A DNA stretch of 64,000 bases, taken from positions 21,192-85,191 of the forward strand of contig JAZRMX010000040.1 of assembly GCA_045647885.1 (NCBI GenBank), read 5' to 3'. The notes under the pieces are model-generated. The model was given only the letters and a program-made list of their open reading frames with translations. It was not told where the DNA came from and did no database searches. Of this stretch, positions 1 to 9,349 are shown piece after piece (the stretch's first letter is position 1; the number at the start of each line of letters is the position of its first letter). Origin of the DNA: HGM04593 sp045647885. GTDB lineage: Bacteria > Bacteroidota > Bacteroidia > Bacteroidales > Bacteroidaceae. The translations under genes and the position numbers were made by a program.

Positions 1-1205
1 CTACTTGCAACGCTGTCGGTAAGTTCACAATTCATTTCCAGTATTCCTGTACAATTATTAAAAGCATAGATATCAATTGTGGATACAGAAGAAGGTATCA
101 CTATTTTTTCCACCTTCCTACAACCAGCAAACGCATTTACACCAATTGTTTTAAGCCCATCATTCAAAATAATTTTACGCAAGCTGTCGCAGTAATTAAA
201 GGCGTAATCTCCTATATAACTCAAAGTACCGGGAGCTACAAATTCTCTAATCTTTCTACAATATCGGAATGCACTGGCCCGTATTACCTCTATACCTGCT
301 GCAATATCTATTGTTTCCAATTTTGGACAATCGTAAAAACAACCTTCCGGTATAACCTTGACATAACCACCGATACGAATTTCTTCCAATTCAGAGCTGT
401 TGGCAAAAGACCAGTCGGCAAAAATCCACTCATTTTGAGTTAATAGAAGCGATTTGAATTTGTTTCCATAGAAGATATTTGGGGTATTAAATACATCCCA
501 ACCTATAAAGTAACCATCGCAGAGGGGAGCGAACTCACCACCACAACCCGTAAATGCGTATGGTTCAAGAAAATAAACTGACGATGATAGTAAGAATTTA
601 TCCATAGAGAGACAACCATCAAAAGCATATCCTTCGATGGTTAATATATTGACAGGGAAAAATACATATTTCAAATTTTCACAGCCTCTGAACATTGAAT
701 GCGTAACCTTTGTGTGCCCCTCGCCTAATTCTGCTCTTTCTAATTTTTTACAATTATTAAATATACCTGCTCCAAGATGTCTCACCGATTTGGGAATATG
801 GAAATTTTCTATACTTGTATATTCAAAAGCATATTTACCAATAGAATCGAGCCCGACACTCAACCAAACCTCCTTCAAGTTTTTACAACCCGAAAAAGCA
901 TAATCACCTATAATATCTACCGAAGATGGAACTGTAACACTCACAAGGTCTTCACAGCGATAAAAAGCCATAGAATTTATGTATTTTACAGTGTACCTCT
1001 TTTTCTCTTCACCGTAATCTATTTCAATAGAAGAACGGATAGTTACATTCTTAAACGACAATGGCTCGCTATACGCACAACCATAACAGACTGCAGTAGA
1101 ATCTGAAATTGGCTGATAGGCAATCCCGTTTATTATAACATCCGCTTTTACAGCAGAAACACTAATAAACAGCAATGCAACAAATGAGAGGAATAACTTT
1201 TTCAT
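1..1205 (-). CDS. BspA-like leucine-rich-repeat surface protein (3' end outside window)
   Basis: The frame starts at an ATG at 1205 and stays open for about 401 codons to the window edge, so the C-terminus is missing. The N-terminus (MKKLFLSFVALLFISVSAVKA) is a clear signal peptide. After about residue 75 the protein is built of short repeats of the form IGDYAFSGCKNLKEV, with the Ala-Phe-x-x-Cys core of the BspA/LRR_5 family seen in Bacteroidales and other host-associated microbes. Family members are surface-exposed or secreted and often bind host proteins or other bacteria; the partner here is unknown. It lies downstream of the gcv terminator and is transcribed away from it. No anchor can be judged because the end is absent. 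Confidence 0.85.
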   Translation of the reverse strand, partial: MKKLFLSFVALLFISVSAVKADVIINGIAYQPISDSTAVCYGCAYSEPLSFKNVTIRSSIEIDYGEEKKRYTVKYINSMAFYRCEDLVSVTVPSSVDIIGDYAFSGCKNLKEVWLSVGLDSIGKYAFEYTSIENFHIPKSVRHLGAGIFNNCKKLERAELGEGHTKVTHSMFRGCENLKYVFFPVNILTIEGYAFDGCLSMDKFLLSSSVYFLEPYAFTGCGGEFAPLCDGYFIGWDVFNTPNIFYGNKFKSLLLTQNEWIFADWSFANSSELEEIRIGGYVKVIPEGCFYDCPKLETIDIAAGIEVIRASAFRYCRKIREFVAPGTLSYIGDYAFNYCDSLRKIILNDGLKTIGVNAFAGCRKVEKIVIPSSVSTIDIYAFNNCTGILEMNCELTDSVAS

Positions 1206-1265
1206 TTAAATATTCTATTAATTGTACAAAGTGTAAAATTAGTAAAAATTCACATAAAACAAAAA

Positions 1266-1292
1266 GCACGCCCCGAATATTTCGGGGCGTGC
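1266..1292 (-). terminator. Terminator of the lplA-gcv operon
   Basis: Perfect GC-rich hairpin (GCACGCCCCGAA / TTCGGGGCGTGC) just after the gcvPB stop. It is followed on the minus strand by TTTTTGTTTT. Confidence 0.9.
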
Positions 1293-1312
1293 AATAATGT
1301 ATGTGACACTTA

Positions 1313-2779
1313 TTACTCTGCAGTCAGTTGCTTATAGATTGTCTTGGGCGAGCGTGCAGCAGTAGTCTCGTCGAGACGGCGCACGGGTGTCGAATATGGT
1401 GCATTCTTCACCACATCGGGGTTCTCAATGGCCTCACGGGCAACTTTCTTCATCACAGCGATAAACTCGTCGAGTGTCTCCTTGCTTTCCGTTTCAGTGG
1501 GCTCTATCATTATGCTCTGGTGGAAAAGCAGAGGGAAATAGATTGTAGGCGCGTGATAGCCATAGTCGAGAAGGCGTTTTGCAATATCAAGCGTGGTTAC
1601 ACCTGTCGATTTATCGGCAAGACCGTCGAAGACAAATTCGTGCTTGCACACACCCTCTATTGGCAGATAATACTCCTCTTTCAGCGACTCCTTTACATAA
1701 TTGGCATTAAGCACTGCAAGCGGGCCCACCATCTTCACATTCTCGCGACCGAGAGTGAGAATATAGGTGTAGGCGCGCAACAGAACGCCGAAGTTTCCGA
1801 GGAACGACGACACGTTGCCCGACGATTTTTCGTCGCACAACAAGTAGAATTTACCGGAATCATCCTTCTTCACCTGCGGGTTAGGCAACAGATGCTCAAG
1901 ACCGGCACGCACGCCCACAGGGCCATCGCCGGGACCGCCACCACCGTGAGGTGTAGAGAATGTCTTATGAAGATTAATGTGCATAATGTCGAAGCCCATA
2001 TCTCCGGGGCGACATTTACCGAGCACGGCATTAAGGTTGGCTCCATCGTAATAGAGAAGACCGCCGGCCTCGTGCACTAGACGTGAAATTTCGGGAATCT
2101 CGGTTTCAAAGATTCCAAGAGTATTGGGGTTGGTCATCATAATACCGGCAACAGTATCGTCGAGCAAAGGTTTCAAGTCCTCCACGTCCACAGTACCATT
2201 AGCGGTAGACTTAACCTCCACTATCTGCAAGCCACACACGGCAGCACTGGCAGGGTTGGTACCGTGAGCACTGTCGGGCACAATAACCTTTGTACGCTTG
2301 AAGTCGCCACGCTGTTCGTGGTACGAGCGCATAATCATAAGGCCTGTAAGCTCGCCGTGAGCTCCGGCATAAGGGTTGAGCGTAAAGGCTGAAAGACCAC
2401 TTATCTCGGCAAGCGACGCAGCAAGGTTGTAATAAACCTCGAGCGCACCCTGCGCCTCATCGTCGGGAGTTGAGGGGTGCAGGTTGAAAGCCGGCAACGA
2501 AGAAATCTCCTCGTTTATACGGGGGTTGTATTTCATTGTACAGCTACCCAAGGGGTAGAATCCGGTATCTACACCAAAGTTCTTGTTTGACAAATTTGTG
2601 TAGTGACGCACCACATCGAACTCGGTTACTTGTGGCAACAATGGAGCGGTTTCGCGCTTCAGACCGGCAGGTAACTCGCAGGGACAATATTGCTCCTTGA
2701 ATTCGTTTTTGGGAAGGGAATATCCTTCGCGTCCCTCTTTCGAGAGTTCAAATATAAGTTTATCGTAATTGCGTATCAT
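1313..2779 (-). CDS. gcvPB: Glycine dehydrogenase (decarboxylating) subunit 2, P-protein
   Basis: 488 aa, the C-terminal half of a split P-protein. It decarboxylates glycine with PLP and passes the aminomethyl group to lipoylated GcvH. The PLP-lysine motif NLHKTFSTPHGGGGPG is intact, with the lysine near residue 272, and the length is normal for subunit 2 of the two-subunit enzyme. It is the last gene of the lplA-gcvT-gcvH-gcvPA-gcvPB cluster, starting 18 nt after gcvPA, and is followed by a strong terminator. Together these genes give a full glycine cleavage system apart from the shared L-protein (dihydrolipoyl dehydrogenase), which is not in the window. Confidence 0.97.
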   Translation of the reverse strand: MIRNYDKLIFELSKEGREGYSLPKNEFKEQYCPCELPAGLKRETAPLLPQVTEFDVVRHYTNLSNKNFGVDTGFYPLGSCTMKYNPRINEEISSLPAFNLHPSTPDDEAQGALEVYYNLAASLAEISGLSAFTLNPYAGAHGELTGLMIMRSYHEQRGDFKRTKVIVPDSAHGTNPASAAVCGLQIVEVKSTANGTVDVEDLKPLLDDTVAGIMMTNPNTLGIFETEIPEISRLVHEAGGLLYYDGANLNAVLGKCRPGDMGFDIMHINLHKTFSTPHGGGGPGDGPVGVRAGLEHLLPNPQVKKDDSGKFYLLCDEKSSGNVSSFLGNFGVLLRAYTYILTLGRENVKMVGPLAVLNANYVKESLKEEYYLPIEGVCKHEFVFDGLADKSTGVTTLDIAKRLLDYGYHAPTIYFPLLFHQSIMIEPTETESKETLDEFIAVMKKVAREAIENPDVVKNAPYSTPVRRLDETTAARSPKTIYKQLTAE

Positions 2780-2797
2780 ATTACTCTCCTCCCTTTA

Positions 2798-4114
2798 TCA
2801 GATGTTTTTTACTATTTCCACAAACTTGTCAATCTCGGCTTTTGTGCGCTGTTCTGTGACACAGACGAGCAACATATCATCGGCAATCTTCACTCCGCCC
2901 AAGATTCCTTCGGCAAGAAGTGCCTGCTGAATTGTATCCACAGGAATGGAGGTCTTCACGGCAAACTCATTCATAAACGGTTTGTCAAAAGCCATCGAGC
3001 ACTTACCTGTTGCCACAAGTTGCTCGGCGAGATAGTGTGCACCGCCGTATGATGCAGCGTTCACCTCTTTGAGCCCTTTGTGCCCCATAAGCGAGAGGTA
3101 GATGGTAACATAGAGTGCCATCAACGACTGGTTGGAACAGATGTTGCTGTTGGCTTTCTCGCGGCGTATGTGCTGCTCGCGCGCCTGCAGAGTGAGCACA
3201 AAGGCACGTTTACCATCAACGTCGGTGGTGGCTCCCACAATGCGCCCGGGAAGTTTACGCACAAGAGTGTTGGTGGTAGCAAGATAACCCACATAAGGGC
3301 CGCCGTAGGTCATAGGTATGCCAAGCGTCTGCGCATCGCCACAAGCGATGTCGGCTCCCCACTCTGCCGGTGTCTTGAGCACGGCAAGCGACGAGGGGTT
3401 GGCATTCATAACCATAAGTGCTTTCTTTGCGTGGCACATATCGGCAACACCGGTATAGTCCTCAATAATGCCATAGAAATTGGGCTGCGCAAGGATAACA
3501 CCGGCAACATCGTCACCGGCAAGCTTTGCCTCAAGGTCGGCAAGGTCGGTAACTCCCTCCTTTTCGGCAATTGCAACTACCTCTACACCCTGATACCTTG
3601 CGTATGTTTCAACAACGCGTTTTACCTTAGGGTTCAAGGTTGCCGACATAAGAACCTTATTGCGTTTCTTTGCTGCGGCAATGGTCATCATCATAGCCTC
3701 GGCTGTGGCGGTTGTTCCGTCGTACATAGAGGCGTTGGTAACATCCATACCTGTGAGCCCGGTTATCATTGACTGATACTCGAAGATATACTGCAATGTT
3801 CCTTGTGATATTTCGGGCTGATACGGTGTATAGGCTGTGAGGAACTCGCCACGCTGTATAATTGCATTTATCACCGACGGCGAGTAATGGTCTTCGACGC
3901 CCGCACCAGCAAAGCACACCAGCTTGCCGTTGCGGTTACCGAGTGTTTCAAAGAATCGGCGTATCTCACTCTCCGACATTGCTTCGGGGAGTGCAAATTC
4001 TCTATTGAACAGCAATTGCTCGGGAATTTCGGCGTATAGGTCGTCCAAGGATTTCAACCCAGCCACGGCGAGCATCTGTTCAATATCTTCCTTTGTATGG
4101 GGAAAATATTTCAT
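2798..4114 (-). CDS. gcvPA: Glycine dehydrogenase (decarboxylating) subunit 1, P-protein
   Basis: 438 aa, the N-terminal half of the split P-protein. The MKYFPHTKEDIEQML start and the VCFAGAGVEDHYSPSVI and TAYTPYQPEISQGTLQ segments are typical of GcvPA. It forms a heterotetramer with GcvPB and helps build the PLP active site. The start lies 6 nt downstream of gcvH and the stop 18 nt upstream of gcvPB, so co-transcription and matched expression of the two subunits are likely. I see no frameshift or missing region. Confidence 0.97.
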   Translation of the reverse strand: MKYFPHTKEDIEQMLAVAGLKSLDDLYAEIPEQLLFNREFALPEAMSESEIRRFFETLGNRNGKLVCFAGAGVEDHYSPSVINAIIQRGEFLTAYTPYQPEISQGTLQYIFEYQSMITGLTGMDVTNASMYDGTTATAEAMMMTIAAAKKRNKVLMSATLNPKVKRVVETYARYQGVEVVAIAEKEGVTDLADLEAKLAGDDVAGVILAQPNFYGIIEDYTGVADMCHAKKALMVMNANPSSLAVLKTPAEWGADIACGDAQTLGIPMTYGGPYVGYLATTNTLVRKLPGRIVGATTDVDGKRAFVLTLQAREQHIRREKANSNICSNQSLMALYVTIYLSLMGHKGLKEVNAASYGGAHYLAEQLVATGKCSMAFDKPFMNEFAVKTSIPVDTIQQALLAEGILGGVKIADDMLLVCVTEQRTKAEIDKFVEIVKNI

Positions 4115-4120
4115 CTTTTA

Positions 4121-4501
4121 TTATTCATTAATAAATGATTTGTATGCTGCTGCATCCATAAGGCTTTCAGCCTCTGAGGGGTCGGTAAGTTTTACCTTTA
4201 TTATCCAGTTGGCATAGGGGTCGCTATTGATAAGTTCGGGGCTGTCGGCAAGAGCCTCGTTAATCTCCACAACCTCGCCACTGACGGGTGAGATGAGGTC
4301 GCTTGCAGCTTTCACACTCTCAACTGCGCCGAAGTCCTCGCCGGCAGTAACTTCGTCACCCTCGTCGGGCATATCTACATACACCACATTACCAAGCTCG
4401 TGCTGTGCATAATCGGTAATACCTACATATCCGTACTCACCCTCAATCTTTACATACTCGTGTGACTCTGCGTAGAAAAGTCCTTCAATAATTGTGCTCA
4501 T
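4121..4501 (-). CDS. gcvH: Glycine cleavage system H protein
   Basis: 126 aa lipoyl carrier that shuttles the aminomethyl group from P-protein to T-protein and is re-oxidised by the L-protein. The lipoylation motif GAVESVKAASD places the modified lysine at residue 64, as expected for the family. Its immediate neighbours are gcvT upstream (36 nt) and gcvPA downstream (6 nt). lplA heads the same cluster and probably lipoylates this protein. A gene encoding the L-protein is not in the window. Confidence 0.98.
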   Translation of the reverse strand: MSTIIEGLFYAESHEYVKIEGEYGYVGITDYAQHELGNVVYVDMPDEGDEVTAGEDFGAVESVKAASDLISPVSGEVVEINEALADSPELINSDPYANWIIKVKLTDPSEAESLMDAAAYKSFINE

Positions 4502-4537
4502 AATTTTTGTTTTTTAGGTTGTTATAAGTTATTGTTT

Positions 4538-5629
4538 TTATTTTTTGTAATTCTTGTCGTAGAAACGTTTTTTGGTAACCTTGCCGGGGAACACCTTCTT
4601 GCGTATGCGCACGGCAACCTCGGTATCGAGCTTTGTATGCGCAATGTCTATAAGTGCCATACAAACACTCTTGCCGGTGGAGATTGAGTTATAACCTGTG
4701 GTAACAGTACCAACAATCTCACCGCCAACCTCAACATCGTATCCGTGGCGAGGTATAGCCTTGTCGTAAAGTTCAATACCCACAATTTTACGCTTCAAGC
4801 CTTCGGCTTTCTGCGCTGCAAGCGCCTCTTTACCTATAAAATTATCTTTTTCGAGCTTCACAAAAATACCTAGCCCAGCCTCGAGAGGAGTAATCTCGTC
4901 GGAGAGTTCGTCGCCATAAAGTGGCAAGCCCACCTCGAAACGGAGAGTGTCGCGGCAACCAAGACCACAAGGCAGAACCTCGCCGCTTGCAAGCAGTTTA
5001 TCCCAAACCTCATTGGTGAAAGCGTGCGAACCGTAAAGCTCAAAACCATCCTCGCCGGTGTAACCAGTGCGGCTGATTATAATTGTTTCACCATTATATT
5101 CAACCTCCTTACAGGTGTAGAAAACCATTTCGCTGCAAGGAATACCAAGCACTCTTTCAATAATCTCCTCGGTCTTTGGGCCCTGAACGGCCACCTCGCC
5201 ATATATATCGCTCTGGTGCTCTATGGTAACATCAAAATTCGCAGCGTGCTGCATTATCCAAGCAACATCCTTGTCTATGTTCGATGCATTTATAACAAGG
5301 AAATAGCGTTTGTCGCCCATCTTGTATACAAGCAGGTCATCGACCACACCACCTGTGGGATGACACATCATACCGTAGTAGATTTTTCCGTCGGGAGCAT
5401 CAGTTATATCGTTTGTAAAAATATAGTTTACAAACTTTTCACTCTCGGCACCGGTTACAAGCACCTCACCCATATGCGACACGTCGAAAATACCGCAAGC
5501 CTGGCGAACCGCATTATGTTCCTCAACAATATTGCTATATTGTATGGGCATATCAAAACCGCCGAAAGGGCTTATCAACGCACCAAGTGCCACGTGTTTG
5601 TCGTAAAGACAGGTTCTTTTATTTTCCAT
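4538..5629 (-). CDS. gcvT: Glycine cleavage system T protein (aminomethyltransferase)
   Basis: 363 aa, full length for GcvT. It moves the methylene group from H-protein to tetrahydrofolate and releases ammonia. Recognisable segments are the N-terminal LYDKHVALGALISPFGGFDMP, the CGIFDVSHMGE motif and ISRTGYTGEDGFEL in the folate-binding region. The start lies 3 nt after the lplA stop, so the two genes are almost certainly translated from one mRNA. Nothing looks abnormal. Confidence 0.97.
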   Translation of the reverse strand: MENKRTCLYDKHVALGALISPFGGFDMPIQYSNIVEEHNAVRQACGIFDVSHMGEVLVTGAESEKFVNYIFTNDITDAPDGKIYYGMMCHPTGGVVDDLLVYKMGDKRYFLVINASNIDKDVAWIMQHAANFDVTIEHQSDIYGEVAVQGPKTEEIIERVLGIPCSEMVFYTCKEVEYNGETIIISRTGYTGEDGFELYGSHAFTNEVWDKLLASGEVLPCGLGCRDTLRFEVGLPLYGDELSDEITPLEAGLGIFVKLEKDNFIGKEALAAQKAEGLKRKIVGIELYDKAIPRHGYDVEVGGEIVGTVTTGYNSISTGKSVCMALIDIAHTKLDTEVAVRIRKKVFPGKVTKKRFYDKNYKK

Positions 5630-5632
5630 AGG

Positions 5633-6607
5633 TCAGTTGAATAATATTTTTATAAGTTGTTCTTTCTTCAGGTTATGTATGCAGCCCTCAACATCCAAAG
5701 AGGCGACAGCTGCAGAAACAGCGCAAGGGGTATATTCCACACCTCGCAACTTATTGAGCACCGACGAGTCTATATCGCCTATCACAAAATAGTCGCCCAA
5801 AAGATTCACCTTCTTTATAACAGAATCCTTGACCTCAATACGCGCTTCAAACTCTCCCACTCCTTCGATGCGTGTACGCACCACTGTGGTGTATGCCGGG
5901 TTGTTGCCGTATATAAATTCGGGGGTGTTGTACTCGAGAGCAATCTTCTCTATTGCCTCTACATCTGTAAGCGACAAGGTAATCTCTTCGTCACAAAGAG
6001 ATTTGCGCAGATATTGTTTAAACTCTTCTATCGAGATTTCAAGATATTTGTTCAGTGTAGTTATGTGCTGACGAACCGACTCCACCCCCTTGCTCTTAAG
6101 TTTCGAAAGTGAAGGGGTTGTAGCCTGCAACATATTGTCAATGTCGGTATCATAGAGCATTGTGCCGTGTACAATACTCCTGTCGGGGAGATGATAGAAA
6201 GCATTGCCCGATATTTTCTTGCCATCGACAAGAATATCATTACGCCCCGTAGTGCGTGCATCTATGCCCAGATTACGCAAAACGTGCTCCACCATAAGCA
6301 TATAGCGGTTAAATGTAAAATTGACATTACTCTCGGGGGTAATATAGGAAAGCATTATATTGCTGCGGTCGGCATAAACGCAACCGCCACCGCTTTTACG
6401 ACGATACATCTCTATGCCGCGTTCACGACAATAGCCCACATTCACTTCACTATCGATAAGTTGGTTGCGACCGAATATCACCGTGGGGTTCACTTGCCAC
6501 ATAAAGAAGTAGTCGCGTGCCGGCATAGTGCGAGCAACAAACTCCTCCATTGCCAAATAGAATGGCAACGGGCGGTATTCTTCTATGGGGAGTGCGACGT
6601 ATATCAT
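5633..6607 (-). CDS. lplA: Lipoate-protein ligase A
   Basis: 324 aa. It activates free lipoate with ATP and attaches it to carrier lysines. The MFRKSGGG-like motif is present as YRRKSGGGCVYAD, followed by KISGNAFYHLPDRSIVHGTML in the adenylate-binding region and a C-terminal accessory domain. Being the first gene of the gcv cluster implies that GcvH is a main target, so lipoate salvage and glycine cleavage would be expressed together. A promoter with good Bacteroidetes spacing lies 30 nt upstream of the ATG. No lipB or lipA is visible here. Confidence 0.93.
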   Translation of the reverse strand: MIYVALPIEEYRPLPFYLAMEEFVARTMPARDYFFMWQVNPTVIFGRNQLIDSEVNVGYCRERGIEMYRRKSGGGCVYADRSNIMLSYITPESNVNFTFNRYMLMVEHVLRNLGIDARTTGRNDILVDGKKISGNAFYHLPDRSIVHGTMLYDTDIDNMLQATTPSLSKLKSKGVESVRQHITTLNKYLEISIEEFKQYLRKSLCDEEITLSLTDVEAIEKIALEYNTPEFIYGNNPAYTTVVRTRIEGVGEFEARIEVKDSVIKKVNLLGDYFVIGDIDSSVLNKLRGVEYTPCAVSAAVASLDVEGCIHNLKKEQLIKILFN

Positions 6608-6636
6608 CGGTTACATATAGAAGGTTGCTGTGGTTA

Positions 6637-6667
6637 CAAATTTATTTAAATTATAGATAAAATCAAA
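6637..6667 (-). promoter_or_regulatory. Promoter of lplA-gcvTHPAPB
   Basis: On the minus strand TTTG (6664-6667), 19 nt, then TAAATTTG (6637-6644). This fits the Bacteroidetes primary sigma consensus. Confidence 0.7.
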
Positions 6668-6781
6668 TTTTAAAGTTTCTATTTTTTGCAGATGTAACGT
6701 TATTTAAGATTCCCTCAAAAGTTTTATTTTTCCGGTTGCGGTTTTGCCACAAAAAGTGTGGATAGTGTCATTTCTGCAACC

Positions 6782-6809
6782 TTGTTAATGAGAGTGCAGA
6801 ATATCTTTG
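6782..6809 (+). promoter_or_regulatory. Probable promoter of the PI-PLC-like gene
   Basis: TATCTTTG at 6802-6809 with TTG at 6782-6784 (17 nt apart, slightly short). Transcription would start near 6815, which supports the ATG at 6842 rather than any earlier start. Confidence 0.5.
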
Positions 6810-6841
6810 CAGCAGTCAAAAACAACAAAAAAGAGAATAAA

Positions 6842-7435
6842 ATGATATTAGGAACACACAACAGTGGCACAAGCGGCAAACTGGTATGGTGGCAAAGACC
6901 ATTCGCACCCATACTTAACCTTACAAGCCGATGTCAAGAGAAAAGCATCGCCGAACAAATAATGGATGGAGTAAAGGTCTTTAACCTGCAAGTTACTTAT
7001 TACAACAATGAGTGGCACTTTTCCCACGGGTTATGCATTTACGAAGAGAGGCTTTTTCAGGCATTGGGAAGAATGCGCGCCGCCGCAAGCAGAAGAGAGC
7101 CTGTATACTTTCAACTTTATATGGACAAAAATTTCTTCTGCAAACAGAACGAGGAAAAATTTCAAAAACTTGTAAAAGATATAAAGGATTACTATTGCAC
7201 ACCATACTTTGTTATGCTCACAGCCTGGGTTGAGGGAAGCGACAAATACCTTCACAAAGCACGCACCAAAATAGAAAAGAGCGAGCAGTACTGGACCAAG
7301 GAGTGGGGCAGGAAATTTGACAACAGCTTTATTGACCGCCTACCACTACCCTACAGGCACGCAAAAAAATACAACGCCTTGTACCGCAGGAATTGCGGCT
7401 GCAAATATCTTATGCTCGATTTTTATAACGTATGA
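6842..7435 (+). CDS. PI-PLC X-domain-like protein, small and without signal peptide
   Basis: 197 aa from the ATG at 6842; an earlier in-frame start at 6758 would lie upstream of the predicted transcript. The N-terminus MILGTHNSGTSG, then QEKSIAEQIMDGVKVFNLQV and WHFSHGLCIYE, match the layout of phosphatidylinositol-specific phospholipase C X domains: a first histidine in GTHNS, a conserved (D/N)xR-like strand, and a second histidine in the FSHG motif. Such enzymes cleave a phosphodiester by an inositol-cyclic-phosphate type mechanism. The protein is much shorter than secreted bacterial PI-PLCs of about 300 aa and has no export signal, so substrate and role are unclear. It is monocistronic, between its own promoter and a bidirectional terminator. 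Confidence 0.6.
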   Translation: MILGTHNSGTSGKLVWWQRPFAPILNLTSRCQEKSIAEQIMDGVKVFNLQVTYYNNEWHFSHGLCIYEERLFQALGRMRAAASRREPVYFQLYMDKNFFCKQNEEKFQKLVKDIKDYYCTPYFVMLTAWVEGSDKYLHKARTKIEKSEQYWTKEWGRKFDNSFIDRLPLPYRHAKKYNALYRRNCGCKYLMLDFYNV

Positions 7436-7448
7436 TAAAAAAAACAGA

Positions 7449-7481
7449 AGTACCTCTGCCCGTTTTTCGGGCAGAGGTACT
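7449..7481. terminator. Bidirectional terminator between the PI-PLC-like gene and nagB
   Basis: Hairpin AGTACCTCTGCCC / GGGCAGAGGTACT with a T-rich flank on the right and an A-run on the left. It can stop both converging transcripts. Confidence 0.9.
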
Positions 7482-7509
7482 TTATTGACTAAAGAACTAT
7501 TGTTCTCTA

Positions 7510-8322
7510 TTATTTAAGGTTAGAAGCGGGGTCGAGGTTCTCGCGCTCGATATCCTTGAAGTAGTTTACGGTACCAACCTTAAGCTCGGCTGTTGCAGCA
7601 TCGTCACAAACGATTATGCCGCGGGGGTGCATCTGAAGAACGCTGATGGTCCACATCTGTGTAATGTTACCCTCAACAGCGTGATAAAGAGCCTGAGCCT
7701 TGTTGTGACCGTTAACGAGGATAAGCACCTCTTTTGCATCCATAACAGTACCAACACCCACAGTTACTGCAGTCTTGGGCACCTTATTGATGTCGTTATC
7801 AAAGAAACGAGAGTTTGCAATGATAGTATCAGTTGTCAAAGTCTTGATACGTGTACGTGAAGCAAGTGAAGAACCGGGCTCGTTGAAAGCGATGTGGCCG
7901 TCGGGACCGATACCACCAAGGAAGAGGTCGATACCACCGTAAGACTTGATTTTCTCCTCGTAACGAGCGCACTCTGCAACAAGGTTCTCGGCGTTACCGT
8001 TAAGAATGTTTACATTCTCTTTCTTAACATCCACGTGGCTGAAGAAGTTGTTCCACATAAATGAGTGGTAGCTCTCGGGGTGCTCCTCGGGAAGACCAAC
8101 ATACTCGTCCATGTTGAATGTAACAACATTCTTGAAGCTTACAAGACCTTTGTTATAAAGGTTGATGAGCTCTCTGTAAGTACCAAGGGGAGTACCGCCG
8201 GTGGGCAAGCCAAGAACGAAAGGTCTCTCCTCTGTGGGTTTAAACTCGTTGATTTTCTTTGCTACATAAGATGCAGCCCAGCAAGAAAGTTGCTGATAGT
8301 TGGGTTCAATAATTAAACGCAT
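7510..8322 (-). CDS. nagB: Glucosamine-6-phosphate deaminase
   Basis: 270 aa. It converts glucosamine-6-phosphate to fructose-6-phosphate and ammonia, the last step of amino-sugar catabolism. It aligns without gaps to the well-known enzyme: D72 in the FNMDEYVGLP motif, and D141, H143 and E148 in GGIGPDGHIAFNEPG, are the catalytic residues. It follows the GH43-like lipoprotein gene by 5 nt, so the two are co-transcribed, which suggests that sugar released by the lipoprotein or its partners feeds this pathway. It ends at a strong shared terminator. Confidence 0.97.
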   Translation of the reverse strand: MRLIIEPNYQQLSCWAASYVAKKINEFKPTEERPFVLGLPTGGTPLGTYRELINLYNKGLVSFKNVVTFNMDEYVGLPEEHPESYHSFMWNNFFSHVDVKKENVNILNGNAENLVAECARYEEKIKSYGGIDLFLGGIGPDGHIAFNEPGSSLASRTRIKTLTTDTIIANSRFFDNDINKVPKTAVTVGVGTVMDAKEVLILVNGHNKAQALYHAVEGNITQMWTISVLQMHPRGIIVCDDAATAELKVGTVNYFKDIERENLDPASNLK

Positions 8323-8327
8323 AATTC

Positions 8328-9317
8328 TTAAAATTTATAGTGTCCTTTAAGTTTTAGTTTGTCAAACTGTGTATCTACTCTCATAATACGCGGCAAGCTC
8401 TTTTGAGTACCGTTTATTATTGTATCCTTCTGGTATACCATAAGCGATTTTCCGTCATAGTCGGTAAAGATGGCAGCACCACTCACGCCACCCGACAGAA
8501 TGGGCCTCTCCTCCACGTGCCAAGGGCCGTCGAGGTGACCGGTTTCAGAATAGGCAACACCTATGGCCTTTTCCCCGCCATCGAGCGAAGTAAAAAGGAT
8601 ACCAAGCACTCCGGTAAATGTTTCAAAGCAGTCAGGAGCCACCAGAAACGACGTTGCCATTCCCTGGCAATCACAAGCCCAGGGAATCTGCGAGGCGCTG
8701 AACATAACATAAGGTTCACCTATCTGCACATCGAAATTACGGCCAAGACGAATAATCTGCACGGTGGTATTACCTGGTTGCACGCCCTCACTGCCATTAT
8801 AAACCATATAACCCACTTTCAGTTTATCCTTGCAGAAGGTGGGATTAGTGGCAGACAAGTCGAGCCCAAGCAATGGAGCGCCTTGCGACAGATGCTTATA
8901 CGGGCCTGCAATATTATCACTCACAAACATCTCGCACGAGGTACGAGTCTCTTCAGCCCCACCCTCACAAAGTACAGGAGCTGTGAATGTTGCCATGTAG
9001 TAGTAACGGCCTTTATAGCTATGTATTTCGGGCGAGGTTACAAGGGGTGAAGTTCCCATCCACGCCTTCTCGTTGTACTGAAGAACCTCAAACGGACCTT
9101 CCCACAAATACATATCGCTGCTGCGCCACATAGCGCCACCGTCGCCGGTCATATAATAGATGTCGCTGGCTTTATCGTAGAGCAGGAAAGGGTTGGAAAG
9201 ACTCATCGTATCAATGGCAACTTTCTGCACTGCAACGTTGCGAGTCTCCTTACCGCCTTGTGTACACGACACCAAGAGGAGGAGCAAGATGAAATATGTA
9301 AAAACAGTCTTTTTCAC
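8328..9317 (-). CDS. GH43-like (five-bladed propeller) lipoprotein
   Basis: 329 aa, starting with GTG at 9317. The N-terminus has a lipoprotein signal with the LVSC lipobox (Cys18), so the protein is probably anchored in the outer membrane or periplasm. The repeated pattern NPFLLYDKASDIYYMTGD, SPEIHSYKGRYYYMATFT and ATNPTFCKDKLKVGYMVYNG, with blades spaced about 60 residues apart, is typical of GH43-clan glycosidases. The acidic residues in the first blade (D48-like) and the SPEI glutamate fit the family, but a substrate cannot be named. It is first in an operon with nagB, so an amino-sugar-containing glycan is a plausible but unproven substrate. Confidence 0.7.
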   Translation of the reverse strand: MKKTVFTYFILLLLLVSCTQGGKETRNVAVQKVAIDTMSLSNPFLLYDKASDIYYMTGDGGAMWRSSDMYLWEGPFEVLQYNEKAWMGTSPLVTSPEIHSYKGRYYYMATFTAPVLCEGGAEETRTSCEMFVSDNIAGPYKHLSQGAPLLGLDLSATNPTFCKDKLKVGYMVYNGSEGVQPGNTTVQIIRLGRNFDVQIGEPYVMFSASQIPWACDCQGMATSFLVAPDCFETFTGVLGILFTSLDGGEKAIGVAYSETGHLDGPWHVEERPILSGGVSGAAIFTDYDGKSLMVYQKDTIINGTQKSLPRIMRVDTQFDKLKLKGHYKF

Positions 9318-9349
9318 CCTATTTTAATTGATTCACTTGTAAAGATAAG

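Noticed and set aside
1344..5644. Long plus-strand frames opposite the gcv operon
   Set aside because: Shadow frames of strongly conserved genes.
6608..6757. Glycine riboswitch before the lplA-gcv operon
   Set aside because: Only about 30 nt of leader between promoter and start codon.
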